Origin: Bradyrhizobium sediminis
Lineage (GTDB): Bacteria > Pseudomonadota > Alphaproteobacteria > Rhizobiales > Xanthobacteraceae
Length of the DNA stretch: 64,000 nt
NCBI RefSeq assembly: GCF_018736085.1
Contig: NZ_CP076134.1
Span: forward strand, 1,312,501 to 1,376,500
Direction of reading: 5' to 3'
Part shown: piece after piece, positions 15,202 to 23,674 of the stretch
Numbering within the stretch: position 1 is the first letter of the stretch
How the letters are laid out: each line of letters starts with the position of its first letter
Made by a program: the position numbers and the translations under genes
Notes under the pieces: model-generated
Seen by the model: the letters and a program-made list of their open reading frames with translations, nothing else
What the model was told of the DNA's origin: nothing
Database searches by the model: none

Positions 15202-17157
15202 ATGAGCAACGCCAAGGCCCCGCTGCCGAACAATCCCGAAGGGATCGATCAGGACCAGTTCCTGACCGTGCTGTCGCGCGAACAGGCGCTGGCTCGTTTC
15301 GAGGCGGCGGTGTTTCCACGCCCCGTACCTGCCGAATCACAACTGCTGGCGGACGCGCTCGGCCGTGCGCTGGCAGAGGATGTCGTGGCACCGATCGACG
15401 TGCCGCCGTTCGACCGTTCCAATGTCGACGGTTTTGCGGTTCGCTCTGTCGATCTGGCGCTGGCGGGAGAAGCCACTCCCGTTCGCCTGATGCTGAATGA
15501 CGAAGCAATCGCCTGCGGCACAGTACCTGTGCGGCCGGTGCTGTCGGGTACCGCGACCTCGATCGCGACCGGCGGGCCGGTGCCGCGCGGCGCCGACGCC
15601 ATCGTCATGGTCGAGCATACCCAGCCCGCGGGCCCGCGCGCGATCGAGATCCGCCGCGCCGCTTCGCCCGGGCAATTCGTGTCCTATGCCGGCTCCGACA
15701 TCGCGCGCGGCGAAGCCTTGATGCGCGCCGGCACCCTGATCGGTTCGCGCGAGATCGGCATGCTGGCGGCCTGCGGGATTTCGCGGGTGTCGGTCGCGCG
15801 GGCGCCTCGCGTCGCTGTGATCTCGACCGGCGACGAGCTGGTGCAGCCGGGAAAGCCGCTGCGCCCGGCCGCGATCTACGACACCAATGGCGCGATCGTC
15901 ACGGCCGCGGTGAACGAGAACGGCGGCGAGGCGGTGTTCCTCGGCGCCATCGCCGATGACGAGGCACAACTCGAAGCCGCGATGCGCGAGGCGCTTGCGG
16001 CCAACGACATGCTGGTGCTTTCCGGCGGCACCTCGAAAGGCGCCGGCGATCTGTCGCATCGCATTATCGCGCGGCTCGGCAAGCCTGGCATCATTGCGCA
16101 CGGCGTCGCATTGAAACCGGGCAAGCCGCTGTGCCTCGCGGTTTGCGACGGCAAGCCGGTGGTGATCCTGCCGGGATTTCCGACTTCGGCGATGTTCACC
16201 TTCCACGACATGATCGTGCCGGTACTGCGCCGCATGGCGGGGCTGCCGCCGCGCTCCGATGCCAGGGTCACCGCCAAAGTCCCGGTGCGGATCGCCTCCG
16301 AACTCGGCCGTACCGAATTCGTCATGGTGTCGCTGGTCGAGGGCGATAGCGGCCTGATCGCCTATCCCTCCGGCAAGGGTTCCGGCGCGATCACCTCGTT
16401 CGCGCAGGCCGACGGTTTCCTGAAGATCGATGCGCTCGCCGACCAGATGCCGGCCGGCACCGAGGCCGAGGTGACGCTGTTCACGCCGCATGTGCGGGTG
16501 CCGGATCTCGTCATCGTCGGCAGCCACTGCACCGGGCTCGATCTCGTCACCGCGCCGCTGGCGCGCGCGGGTCTCGTCGTGCGTTCGATCGCGGTCGGCA
16601 GCCTCGGCGGCCTCGCCGCGGCCAAGCGCGGCGAATGCGATTTTGCCCCCATTCATCTGTTCGATGAAAAATCCGAGAGCTACAACACGCCGTATCTCGC
16701 CGACGGCCTTGAACTGGTGCCGGGCTGGCGGCGGATGCAGGGCATCGTGTTCCGCAAGGGCGACGAGCGCTTCGAGGAACTGAGCGCGCAAGCCGCGGTG
16801 CGCGCGGCGCTGGTCGACCCCGCCTGCATCATGGTCAATCGCAACCAGGGCGCGGGCACGCGCATCCTGATCGACCGGCTGCTCGGTGACATCAGGCCCG
16901 ACGGCTACTGGAACCAGCCGCGCTCGCACAACGCGGTTGCCGCCGCGGTGGCGCAGAATCGCGCCGACTGGGGCATGACGATTGCGCCGGTCGCCCATGC
17001 CGCCGGCCTCGGCTTCATTCCCTTTTCCGAAGAGCATTATGATTTTGCGCTGGTGACGGCGCGCAAGCAGCGCCCGGCGGTGCAGGCGTTCCTGAAGGCG
17101 CTGGCGTCGGAAGAAGGCCGCGCCGCGCTGGTGCGCGCGGGATTCCGGCCGGCCTAG
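15202..17157 (+). CDS. MoeA fused to a PBP-like domain
   Basis: 651 residues. Residues about 25-420 are a complete MoeA with VPPFDRSNVDGFAVRSVDL, ISTGDELVQPG, LSGGTSKGAGDLSH and LPGFPTSAMFTF, so the metal-insertion site looks intact. Residues about 430-651 form a PBP-like domain (VIVGSHCTGLDLVTAPLA, then MVNRNQGAGTRILIDRLLG). The same domain occurs in the regulator at 10709. The fusion is known from genomes with tungsten or molybdenum oxidoreductases; the PBP part may bind oxyanion or a cofactor intermediate. The start at 15202 follows directly on the upstream gene; the frame before it is not conserved. Confidence 0.87.
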   Translation: MSNAKAPLPNNPEGIDQDQFLTVLSREQALARFEAAVFPRPVPAESQLLADALGRALAEDVVAPIDVPPFDRSNVDGFAVRSVDLALAGEATPVRLMLNDEAIACGTVPVRPVLSGTATSIATGGPVPRGADAIVMVEHTQPAGPRAIEIRRAASPGQFVSYAGSDIARGEALMRAGTLIGSREIGMLAACGISRVSVARAPRVAVISTGDELVQPGKPLRPAAIYDTNGAIVTAAVNENGGEAVFLGAIADDEAQLEAAMREALAANDMLVLSGGTSKGAGDLSHRIIARLGKPGIIAHGVALKPGKPLCLAVCDGKPVVILPGFPTSAMFTFHDMIVPVLRRMAGLPPRSDARVTAKVPVRIASELGRTEFVMVSLVEGDSGLIAYPSGKGSGAITSFAQADGFLKIDALADQMPAGTEAEVTLFTPHVRVPDLVIVGSHCTGLDLVTAPLARAGLVVRSIAVGSLGGLAAAKRGECDFAPIHLFDEKSESYNTPYLADGLELVPGWRRMQGIVFRKGDERFEELSAQAAVRAALVDPACIMVNRNQGAGTRILIDRLLGDIRPDGYWNQPRSHNAVAAAVAQNRADWGMTIAPVAHAAGLGFIPFSEEHYDFALVTARKQRPAVQAFLKALASEEGRAALVRAGFRPA

Positions 17158-17175
17158 CCGTCACTCTCCACACAC

Positions 17176-17215
17176 GTCGTCCCCGCGAACGCGGGGACCC
17201 ATACGCCGTGGCGGT
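17176..17215. repeat. Palindromic intergenic repeat (half unit)
   Basis: GTCCCCGCG-AA-CGCGGGGAC followed by CCATACGCCGTGG. This matches one end of the 119-bp element at 28743 and 39805. Confidence 0.65.
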
Positions 17216-17329
17216 AGTTGTTGCGGAAGGTGTCTGACGCAGCGCCCTAACGATAGATCACGCGGTATGGATCCCGGCTCGCGCCCGCAAGGCTCGCTTG
17301 GCCGGGACGACGAAGAATTGACAACCCGC

Positions 17330-18067
17330 TCAAATAAACGCCATGCCGCCGTTCAGCACAATCGTCTGTCCGGTCATGTAGTCGTTGCCGAGCACCATCA
17401 GCACCGCCTGCGCGACTTCATCGGGTTGCCCGAGTCGGCCGAGCGGGATGCGGGCGGCGAGATCGGAGCGGCCCTTCATCATGTCGGTTTCGATCAGCGA
17501 CGGCGCCACCGAATTGACGGTGATGCCTTCCTTGACCAGCCGCGCCGCATAGCCGCGCGTCAGCCCTTCCATGCCGGCCTTGGAGGCGTTGTAGTGCACC
17601 CCGATCGCGCCGGCGCCGCGCGCGGCCCCCGACGAGATGTTGACGATGCGGCCCCATTTCTTCGCGCGCATCGCCGGCAGCACGGTCTGGGTGCAGAGGA
17701 ACGCCGACTTCAGGTTGACCGCGATGGTCGCATCGAAGTCGGCCTCGGTCAGGTCATCGATGCCGCGCACGATCGCCATGCCGGCATTGTTGACGAGAAT
17801 GTCGATCGGGCCCAGCGCGAAGGCAGCGTGATCGACCATCTCGGCGACGGCTGATGCCCGCGATACGTCGGCGGCGACCGCGATCGCGCGGCCGCCCTTG
17901 CTCTTGATGCTGGCCGCCACCGCGTCGGCGTCAGCCGCGCGTTCCCGGTAGTTCACCGCGACCGCGGCGCCGGCTTCGGCAAGCGCCATCGCAATCGCCG
18001 CGCCGATGCCGCGCGATCCGCCCGTCACCAGCGCGACGCGGCCGTTCAAATCCGGCTTGATGGTCAT
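17330..18067 (-). CDS. SDR-family NAD(P)-dependent oxidoreductase
   Basis: 245 residues, a classical short-chain dehydrogenase. The cofactor motif is TGGSRGIG, NNAG follows, and the catalytic Ser-Tyr-Lys set is visible in NISSG and HYNASKAG. The C-terminus (GNDYMTGQTIVLNGGM) is typical of FabG/PhbB-like ketoreductases. ATG 18067 starts 25 bp after mobA and the GxxxGxG motif then lies at the expected position; the longer frame is non-coding. It is the last gene of the fdhD-mobA-SDR operon. The substrate cannot be told from sequence, and no functional tie to the cofactor genes is obvious. Confidence 0.9.
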   Translation of the reverse strand: MTIKPDLNGRVALVTGGSRGIGAAIAMALAEAGAAVAVNYRERAADADAVAASIKSKGGRAIAVAADVSRASAVAEMVDHAAFALGPIDILVNNAGMAIVRGIDDLTEADFDATIAVNLKSAFLCTQTVLPAMRAKKWGRIVNISSGAARGAGAIGVHYNASKAGMEGLTRGYAARLVKEGITVNSVAPSLIETDMMKGRSDLAARIPLGRLGQPDEVAQAVLMVLGNDYMTGQTIVLNGGMAFI

Positions 18068-18092
18068 GATCTCGGTCCCTGCCAGCGGTGAA

Positions 18093-18722
18093 TCAGCCCC
18101 CGTCCAGCGCCGCCAGCCGCTCGGCTTCGGCGATGTCGTCCATGGTATTGGCGTTGAAGAAGGGATCGAGCGGCACAATGGGCCACTCCACGGTGGCGAG
18201 TTTGTAGCGCGCGGTCCAGCGGTCGATCTTGCGGATGTCTTCGACGACCAGCGCGTGGCGAAGCTCTTCGCGCAAGTCGACGCTCCACAAGCCGATCACC
18301 GGATGCGACTGGCCGCCGGAGGCCGCGACCGCGAGCTGCGCGTTCCCCGCGATCCGCGCCGCATGCAACCGCGCGACCAAATCGCGCGGCAGGAACGGGC
18401 AGTCAGCGGCGGCGCTCAGCACCCACGCGACCCCGGGCCGGTTGGCCGCGGCCCAGTCGAGCGCCGCCAAAATGCCGGCGAGCGGTCCCGGAAAATCCGC
18501 AACGCCGTCGGGCACGACCGGCAGCCCGAAGCCGGCGAACCGTGCCGGATCGCCATTGGCGTTGAGGATCAAGCCATCGCATTGCGGCTTCAATCGCGCG
18601 ATCACGCGCGCCAGAATGGTGCGGCCGCCGATCTCGCGCATCGGCTTGTCGCCGCCACCCATCCGCCGCGCCAGCCCGCCGGCGAGCAGCACGCCCGGCG
18701 TCGCCGGGGTCTTACTCGTCAC
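18093..18722 (-). CDS. mobA: Molybdenum cofactor guanylyltransferase
   Basis: Transfers GMP from GTP to Mo-molybdopterin, making the bis-MGD cofactor used by formate dehydrogenases. The nucleotidyltransferase signature is [18 protein letters not shown], the Mg-binding region is [15 protein letters not shown], and HPVIGLW follows. 209 aa, normal length. It starts at GTG 18722 inside the end of fdhD (11-base overlap), so the two genes are translationally coupled. Together with mobB and moeA across the divergent promoter it completes the late steps of cofactor synthesis. Confidence 0.92.
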   Translation of the reverse strand: MTSKTPATPGVLLAGGLARRMGGGDKPMREIGGRTILARVIARLKPQCDGLILNANGDPARFAGFGLPVVPDGVADFPGPLAGILAALDWAAANRPGVAWVLSAAADCPFLPRDLVARLHAARIAGNAQLAVAASGGQSHPVIGLWSVDLREELRHALVVEDIRKIDRWTARYKLATVEWPIVPLDPFFNANTMDDIAEAERLAALDGG

Positions 18723-19602
18723 GTTCGCCGCCCTTGCGCTTGTGGCGCGCGGACTCTTCCTCGACGAAAGCGAGGTTCTGGTCGTAGACGATGCGCTCCT
18801 GGCCTGACAGCGCGATGAAGCGTTTGCCGCGCGCGCGGCCGACCAGCGTCAATCCGACCTGCCGCGCCAGGTCGACGCCCCAGGCGGTGAAGCCGGAACG
18901 CGAGACCAGGATCGGAATGCCCATCCGCACCGTCTTGATCACCATTTCGGAAGTCAGCCGGCCCGTGGTGTAGAGGATCTTGTCGGCGGGATCGACGCCG
19001 TGGCGGAACATCCAGCCCGCGATCTTGTCGACCGCGTTGTGGCGGCCGACATCCTCGGTGTAGCAGACCGGCGTGCCTTCCTTGCAAAGCACGCAGCCAT
19101 GGATCGCGCCGGCCTCGAGGTAGAGCGAGGGCATGGTGTTGATCGCGTGCGTCATCTGGTAGAGCCAGGAGGTGCGCAGTTCGGCTTGCGGCAGCGCGAC
19201 GCTTTCCACCGCCTCCATCAGATCGCCGAACGCCGTTCCTTGTGCGCACCCCGAGGTCTGCGTGCGCTTCTTCAATTTCTGTTCGAAATTGGTGTGATGC
19301 TCGGTGCGCACCACCACCACCTGCAGGTCGTCGTCATATTCGACCTCGGTGACGACGTCGTCGTATTTCAGCATGTTCTGATTGAGCAGATAGCCGAGCG
19401 CCAGATATTCCGGATAATCGCCGATCGTCATCATGGTGACGATTTCCTGCGCGTTCAGGTACAGCGTCAGCGCCCGCTCGACGGGTACGTTGATCTCGAC
19501 CGCGGCCCCGGTCTGGTCGGTCCCGGCGACGCGCTCGGTCAGCCGCGGGTCGTGCGGGTCGGGGACGATCAGGGGGACAGGGGCCTTGTCGATCTTCATC
19601 AT
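18712..19602 (-). CDS. fdhD: Formate dehydrogenase accessory sulfurtransferase
   Basis: FdhD passes sulfur from a cysteine desulfurase to the bis-MGD cofactor of formate dehydrogenase. Family blocks are present: [50 protein letters not shown], and [15 protein letters not shown]. The catalytic Cys lies in SGCAQGTAF; the second Cys of the enterobacterial CxxC is Gly here, so transfer would use a single Cys. The start is ATG 19602, because the earlier ATG at 19620 lies inside a promoter dyad. It leads the operon with mobA and the SDR gene and is divergent from mobB-moeA and the dehydrogenase. Confidence 0.92.
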   Translation of the reverse strand: MMKIDKAPVPLIVPDPHDPRLTERVAGTDQTGAAVEINVPVERALTLYLNAQEIVTMMTIGDYPEYLALGYLLNQNMLKYDDVVTEVEYDDDLQVVVVRTEHHTNFEQKLKKRTQTSGCAQGTAFGDLMEAVESVALPQAELRTSWLYQMTHAINTMPSLYLEAGAIHGCVLCKEGTPVCYTEDVGRHNAVDKIAGWMFRHGVDPADKILYTTGRLTSEMVIKTVRMGIPILVSRSGFTAWGVDLARQVGLTLVGRARGKRFIALSGQERIVYDQNLAFVEEESARHKRKGGERDE

Positions 19603-19611
19603 GGTCCGGGA

Positions 19612-19637
19612 GGCTAGCATGACATTCGCTGCTAGCC
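19612..19637. promoter_or_regulatory. Perfect dyad at the fdhD promoter
   Basis: GGCTAGCA and TGCTAGCC form a perfect 8-bp inverted repeat with a 10-bp spacer, immediately upstream of the chosen fdhD start. A TTTATAT stretch (minus strand) lies just outside it, in -10-like position. It looks like an operator for a dimeric regulator. Confidence 0.45.
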
Positions 19638-19680
19638 GATATAAAGCATCTTAGGATATGAACGAAATGCGGCCAATGTC

Positions 19681-19795
19681 GTCATTGCGAGCCAACGGGT
19701 CGCGCGAATGCGCGCCCGATGACAGGCTCCGCGAAGCAATCCATAGCCAGCCAAGGAAGTATGGATTGCTTCGTCGCCTTGCTCCTCGCAATGAC
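19681..19795. repeat. Intergenic palindromic repeat (TCATTGCGAG type)
   Basis: The ends GTCATTGCGAG and CTCGCAATGAC are inverted copies, and inside them GAAGCAATCCAT and ATGGATTGCTTC form a second inverted pair. The same outer sequence occurs at 33083-33236. It separates the fdhD promoter from mobB. Confidence 0.7.
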
Positions 19796-19822
19796 GATGG
19801 GATGCGGGTTCCGGAGAGTAAG

Positions 19823-20350
19823 ATGAAAGTGATTGGGCTCGCCGGGTGGAGCGGCGCCGGCAAGACGACGCTGTTGAGCCGCGTCATCCCCCATCTGCTC
19901 GGCCAGGGCCTGCTTGTTTCCGTCATCAAGCATGCCCACCACAGTTTCGATGTGGATACTCCGGGCAAGGATTCCTGGGTGCACCGGCAGTCGGGCGCGA
20001 CGGAAGTGCTGGTGTCCTCCGGCAAGCGCTGGGCCCTGATGCATGAATTGCGGGGGGCCTCCGAGCCCCGGCTGCCGGAATTGCTAGCCAAACTGTCGCA
20101 GGTCGATCTGGTCGTGGTCGAGGGTTTCAAGTCCGAGCCGCATCGCAAGATCGAGGTGCATCGCGCCGCCAACGGCAAGCCGTTGCTGTTTCCCGACGAT
20201 CCCGGCATTGCCGGCATCGCCGCCGATGCGGCGGTGGAAACCACGCTGCCGGTAGTCCATCTCGATGACATCCCGGCCATTGCCGCTATGATGCAGGGGT
20301 CCGCGATACCGATCGAGGATGTGCTGGCGCGCAGCGCCGGCAGAACCTGA
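19823..20350 (+). CDS. mobB: Molybdopterin-guanine dinucleotide biosynthesis adaptor
   Basis: 175-residue P-loop GTPase: GWSGAGKTTLLSRVIP at the N-terminus, KHAHHSFDVDTPGKDSW, and VVVEGFKSEPHRKIEVHR. MobB binds GTP and supports MobA. The ATG at 19823 follows GGAGAGTAAG; the frame upstream lies in repeat DNA. moeA follows after 9 bp, and the pair probably shares a transcript with the downstream formate genes. Confidence 0.9.
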   Translation: MKVIGLAGWSGAGKTTLLSRVIPHLLGQGLLVSVIKHAHHSFDVDTPGKDSWVHRQSGATEVLVSSGKRWALMHELRGASEPRLPELLAKLSQVDLVVVEGFKSEPHRKIEVHRAANGKPLLFPDDPGIAGIAADAAVETTLPVVHLDDIPAIAAMMQGSAIPIEDVLARSAGRT

Positions 20351-20359
20351 GAAGGCGAG

Positions 20360-21616
20360 ATGGCGCAGTTATCCGACGATTGCTTTGCCTTCGGCGGGCC
20401 GATGATGTCGGTCGATGAGGCCGTCGGGATCATCGCCGCGCGGGTCACGGCGGTGCACGACACCGAGACCGTTGCGCTCGCGCAAGCCGACGGGCGGATA
20501 CTCGCTTGCGACATTGCGGCGCCGCTGCCGCTGCCGCCGTTCACCAACTCCGCCGTCGACGGCTACGCGGTGCGCGGCCGCGATCTGCCGCAAGCCGGGG
20601 AGCAGGCGTTTGCCGTGACCGGCCGCATCCAGGCCGGCGCCTCCGCCGGGAACGCGATTCCACCGGGCCATGCCATCAGGATTTTCACCGGCGCGCCGAT
20701 GCCCGATGGCGCCGATACCGTGTTCATGCAGGAAGATGTGCGGATCGACGACGCGGGCAGGGTGGTGCTGCCGGCCGGCCTGAAACCCGGCGCCAATGTG
20801 CGCCCCGCCGGCGAAGACATCGCTTTGGGTTTTGCCGCGCTCAAGGCGGGCCGGCGGCTGCGGCCGCAGGATGTCGCGCTCGCCGCTGCGTTCGGCCTGA
20901 CCCAGATCGATGTGATGAGGCGCATCCGCGTCGCGGTGTTTTCGACCGGCAACGAAATCGTTTCGCCGGGAATGCCGCGCGCGCCATCGCAGCTGTTCGA
21001 TTCCAACCGCTTCATGCTGATGGCGATGCTGGCGCGGCTTGGCTGCGATGTCGGCGATCTCGGCATCATCAGGGACGATCGCGCCTCGCTGGCCGACGGC
21101 CTGAAGAAGGTGGCCGGCACCCACGACCTGATCCTGACCACCGGCGGGGTTTCGACCGGCGACGAGGATCACGTCAAGGCCAGCGTCGAAAGCGCGGGCT
21201 CGCTGGTCTTGTGGCGGATGGCGATCAAGCCCGGCCGTCCGGTCGCGATGGGGATTATCGGCGGCACGCCGTTCATCGGGCTGCCGGGAAATCCGGTGGC
21301 GAGTTTCGTCACCTTCGTCCATGTGGTGCGGCCGACTATTCTGGCGCTGGCCGGCGCCGCGCAAGCGCCGCTGGTTCCGATGCCGGTGCGCGCCGCCTTC
21401 ACCTACAAGAAGAAGGCCGGCCGCCGTGAATATGTCCGGGTGAGCTTGCGCAAGGGCGACAATGGCGTGCTCGAAGCGGCAAAGTTTCCGCGCGAAGGCG
21501 CGGGACTGCTGTCGTCGCTGGTCGACACCGACGGACTGGTCGAACTCGGCGAAGAGATCACGCAGGTTCAGCCGGGCCAGACCGTCGGCTTTCTCAGTTA
21601 TGCAAGCCTGATCTGA
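20360..21616 (+). CDS. moeA: Molybdopterin molybdenumtransferase
   Basis: 418 residues, the canonical MoeA of the window. Motifs: LPPFTNSAVDGYAVRG, RIFTGAPMPDGADTV, VFSTGNEIVSPG, LTTGGVSTGDEDHVKA, IGLPGNPVASFVTF, and a C-terminal domain IV. It inserts molybdate (or tungstate) into adenylylated molybdopterin in the cytoplasm. It sits between mobB and a TusA-like gene in a run leading to formate dehydrogenase, so it probably serves that enzyme, while the other two MoeA homologues travel with the tungstate transporter. Confidence 0.93.
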   Translation: MAQLSDDCFAFGGPMMSVDEAVGIIAARVTAVHDTETVALAQADGRILACDIAAPLPLPPFTNSAVDGYAVRGRDLPQAGEQAFAVTGRIQAGASAGNAIPPGHAIRIFTGAPMPDGADTVFMQEDVRIDDAGRVVLPAGLKPGANVRPAGEDIALGFAALKAGRRLRPQDVALAAAFGLTQIDVMRRIRVAVFSTGNEIVSPGMPRAPSQLFDSNRFMLMAMLARLGCDVGDLGIIRDDRASLADGLKKVAGTHDLILTTGGVSTGDEDHVKASVESAGSLVLWRMAIKPGRPVAMGIIGGTPFIGLPGNPVASFVTFVHVVRPTILALAGAAQAPLVPMPVRAAFTYKKKAGRREYVRVSLRKGDNGVLEAAKFPREGAGLLSSLVDTDGLVELGEEITQVQPGQTVGFLSYASLI

Positions 21617-21676
21617 ATCTCGGCTGGCCCGGCGTTGTCCGTTGACGATGTGACCTCGCTTCGCCATGTTCGCCCC

Positions 21677-21925
21677 ATGACACAGACAACACTCGACCTC
21701 ACCGGCCTAAAATGTCCGCTGCCCGCCTTGAAGACGCGCAAGGCGCTGAAGACGCTTAAGCCGGGCGACCTCCTGGAAGTTCTTTGCACCGATCCCCTGT
21801 CGGTGATCGATATCCCCAATCTGATCCGGGAAACCGGCGACAAGGTCGAGATCACCGAGCGCGCCGAACGGCGCATCGTGTTTCTGATCGAGAAGACCGA
21901 TAGCGCCGGGGCGCAGGCTGGATGA
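21677..21925 (+). CDS. TusA-family sulfur carrier
   Basis: 82 residues with the family signature LDLTGLKCPLPALKTRKAL, where the Cys carries a persulfide, and the C-terminal VIDIPNLIRETGDKVEI. TusA-type proteins relay sulfur from desulfurases to molybdenum cofactor, tRNA and other acceptors. Its place between moeA and the formate genes, with fdhD nearby, suggests it feeds sulfur to the dehydrogenase cofactor. It overlaps the next gene by ATGA. ATG 21677 is used; the frame upstream is not conserved. Confidence 0.88.
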   Translation: MTQTTLDLTGLKCPLPALKTRKALKTLKPGDLLEVLCTDPLSVIDIPNLIRETGDKVEITERAERRIVFLIEKTDSAGAQAG

Positions 21926-23577
21926 GCGTGAGCCAGGCCGAGCAGGTGGGCGCGCTGCCCGGCGTCGGCATTCTCGATCGCGAGCGGACGATTGCGATCG
22001 CCGGCTTCAACCGCTGGCTGGTGCCGCCCGCGGCGCTCTGCATCCATCTCTGCATCGGCATGGCCTATGGCTTCAGCGTGTTCTGGCTGCCGCTGTCGCG
22101 TGCCCTCGGCGTGGACGCGCCGAAGTCCTGCCCGGATATGTCGCTGATGCAGGAGCTGTTCACGACGACCTGCGACTGGCGCGTCGCCAGCATGGGCTGG
22201 ATGTACACGCTGTTCTTCGTGCTGCTTGGGGTCTCCGCTGCGATCTGGGGCGGCTGGCTCGAACGCTCCGGCCCGCGCAAGGCCGGCTTCGTCGCCGCTT
22301 TGTGCTGGGTTGGCGGCCTCTTGATCGGCGCTCTCGGCATCTACCTGCATCAGCTCTGGCTGTTGTGGCTTGGCTCCGGCGTGATCGGCGGCATCGGCCT
22401 CGGCATCGGCTACATCTCCCCGGTGTCCACTTTGGTGAAGTGGTTTCCCGATCGCCGCGGCATGGCCACCGGCATGGCGATCATGGGTTTCGGCGGCGGC
22501 GCCATGATCGGGGCGCCGCTCGCCGACCTCCTGATGAATTATTTCAGGACCCCGGCCTCGGTCGGCGCCTGGGAAACCTTCGTCGCCATGGCGGCGATCT
22601 ATTTCTGTTTCATGACGATCGGCGCGTTCCGCTATCGCATTCCGCCGCCCGGCTGGCGTCCTGACGGCTGGACGCCGCCGCACCAGGACAATGCGATGAT
22701 CTCGCAGTACAACGTCCACCTCAACGACGCGCACAAGACCAGGCAGTTCTGGATGGTCTGGATCGTGCTGTGCATGAACGTGTCGGCCGGCATCGGCGTG
22801 ATCGGCATGGCCTCGCCGATGTTGCAGGAGATCTTCGCAGGCTCCCTGATCGACCAGCCCGGCGTCAGCTTCAACGCCCTCTCGACCGAGCAGAAGGCAG
22901 CCATCGCGGTGATCGCGGCCGGTTTCACCGGCCTGTTGTCGCTGTTCAACATCGGCGGCCGGTTCTTCTGGGCGTCGCTGTCGGACTATATCGGCCGCAA
23001 GAATACCTATTACGCGTTCTTCCTGCTCGGCATCGCGCTTTACGCGCTGGCGCCGACCTTCGCCAGTATGGGCTCGATACTGCTGTTCGTCGCCGCCTTC
23101 TGCATCATCCTGTCGATGTATGGCGGCGGCTTCGCCACGGTGCCGGCCTATCTCGCCGATATGTTCGGCACCCAGTTCGTCGGTGCGATTCATGGTCGGG
23201 TGCTGACGGCGTGGTCGACCGCCGGCATCATCGGTCCCGTCGTGGTGAACTATATCCGCGAGGCGCAGCTTGCCGCCGGCGTGCCGCGCGATCACCTCTA
23301 CAACACCACCATGTACATCCTGTGCGCGATGCTGATCGTCGGCCTAGTCTGCAACTATTTGATCAAGCCGGTCGACGCCAAATGGCACATGAGCGCCGAG
23401 GCAGTCGCCAGGCTGCAGGCGGCGAGTGCGAAGAGCGCGGCGGCGGCGCAGCCCGGCTCGTTCGGCATAGGCAAAGGCGGGCTCGACGTTGAAGCCGCGC
23501 TGTTCTGGGCCTTGGTCGGGGTTCCGCTGGCGTGGGGTGTGTGGAAAACCTTGGAAAGCGCGGTCAAGATCTTCTGA
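21922..23577 (+). CDS. OFA-family oxalate/formate-type MFS transporter
   Basis: 551 residues, about 12 membrane segments. The N-terminus has IHLCIGMAYGFSVFWLPLSR, and mid-protein motifs include YISPVSTLVKWFPDRRGMAT and GGRFFWASLSDYIGRKNTYY, as in the OxlT/OFA family. There is a longer than usual loop after helix 2 (KSCPDMSLMQELFTTTCDWR) and a cytoplasmic tail near the C-terminus. It overlaps the TusA-like gene and precedes formate dehydrogenase, so formate (or oxalate/formate exchange) is the likely substrate. Confidence 0.88.
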   Translation: MSVSQAEQVGALPGVGILDRERTIAIAGFNRWLVPPAALCIHLCIGMAYGFSVFWLPLSRALGVDAPKSCPDMSLMQELFTTTCDWRVASMGWMYTLFFVLLGVSAAIWGGWLERSGPRKAGFVAALCWVGGLLIGALGIYLHQLWLLWLGSGVIGGIGLGIGYISPVSTLVKWFPDRRGMATGMAIMGFGGGAMIGAPLADLLMNYFRTPASVGAWETFVAMAAIYFCFMTIGAFRYRIPPPGWRPDGWTPPHQDNAMISQYNVHLNDAHKTRQFWMVWIVLCMNVSAGIGVIGMASPMLQEIFAGSLIDQPGVSFNALSTEQKAAIAVIAAGFTGLLSLFNIGGRFFWASLSDYIGRKNTYYAFFLLGIALYALAPTFASMGSILLFVAAFCIILSMYGGGFATVPAYLADMFGTQFVGAIHGRVLTAWSTAGIIGPVVVNYIREAQLAAGVPRDHLYNTTMYILCAMLIVGLVCNYLIKPVDAKWHMSAEAVARLQAASAKSAAAAQPGSFGIGKGGLDVEAALFWALVGVPLAWGVWKTLESAVKIF

Positions 23578-23612
23578 TCGGGCGCGAAGCTCGGAATGGC
23601 GCTCTTTTTCCT

Positions 23613-23629
23613 TGGCATGTGGTATGCCA
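23613..23629 (+). promoter_or_regulatory. Inverted repeat with sigma-54-like spacing before fdsB
   Basis: TGGCAT-GTGGT-ATGCCA is a perfect inverted repeat, and its GG and GC pairs are 10 bp apart as in -24/-12 promoters. It lies 45 bp upstream of the dehydrogenase beta gene in a 97-bp gap. It may be an operator, a sigma-54 promoter or neither. Confidence 0.3.
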
Positions 23630-23674
23630 CGAATTAGGATTGCCACCGGGGGAAACCGGGAATGAGATGTTTCA

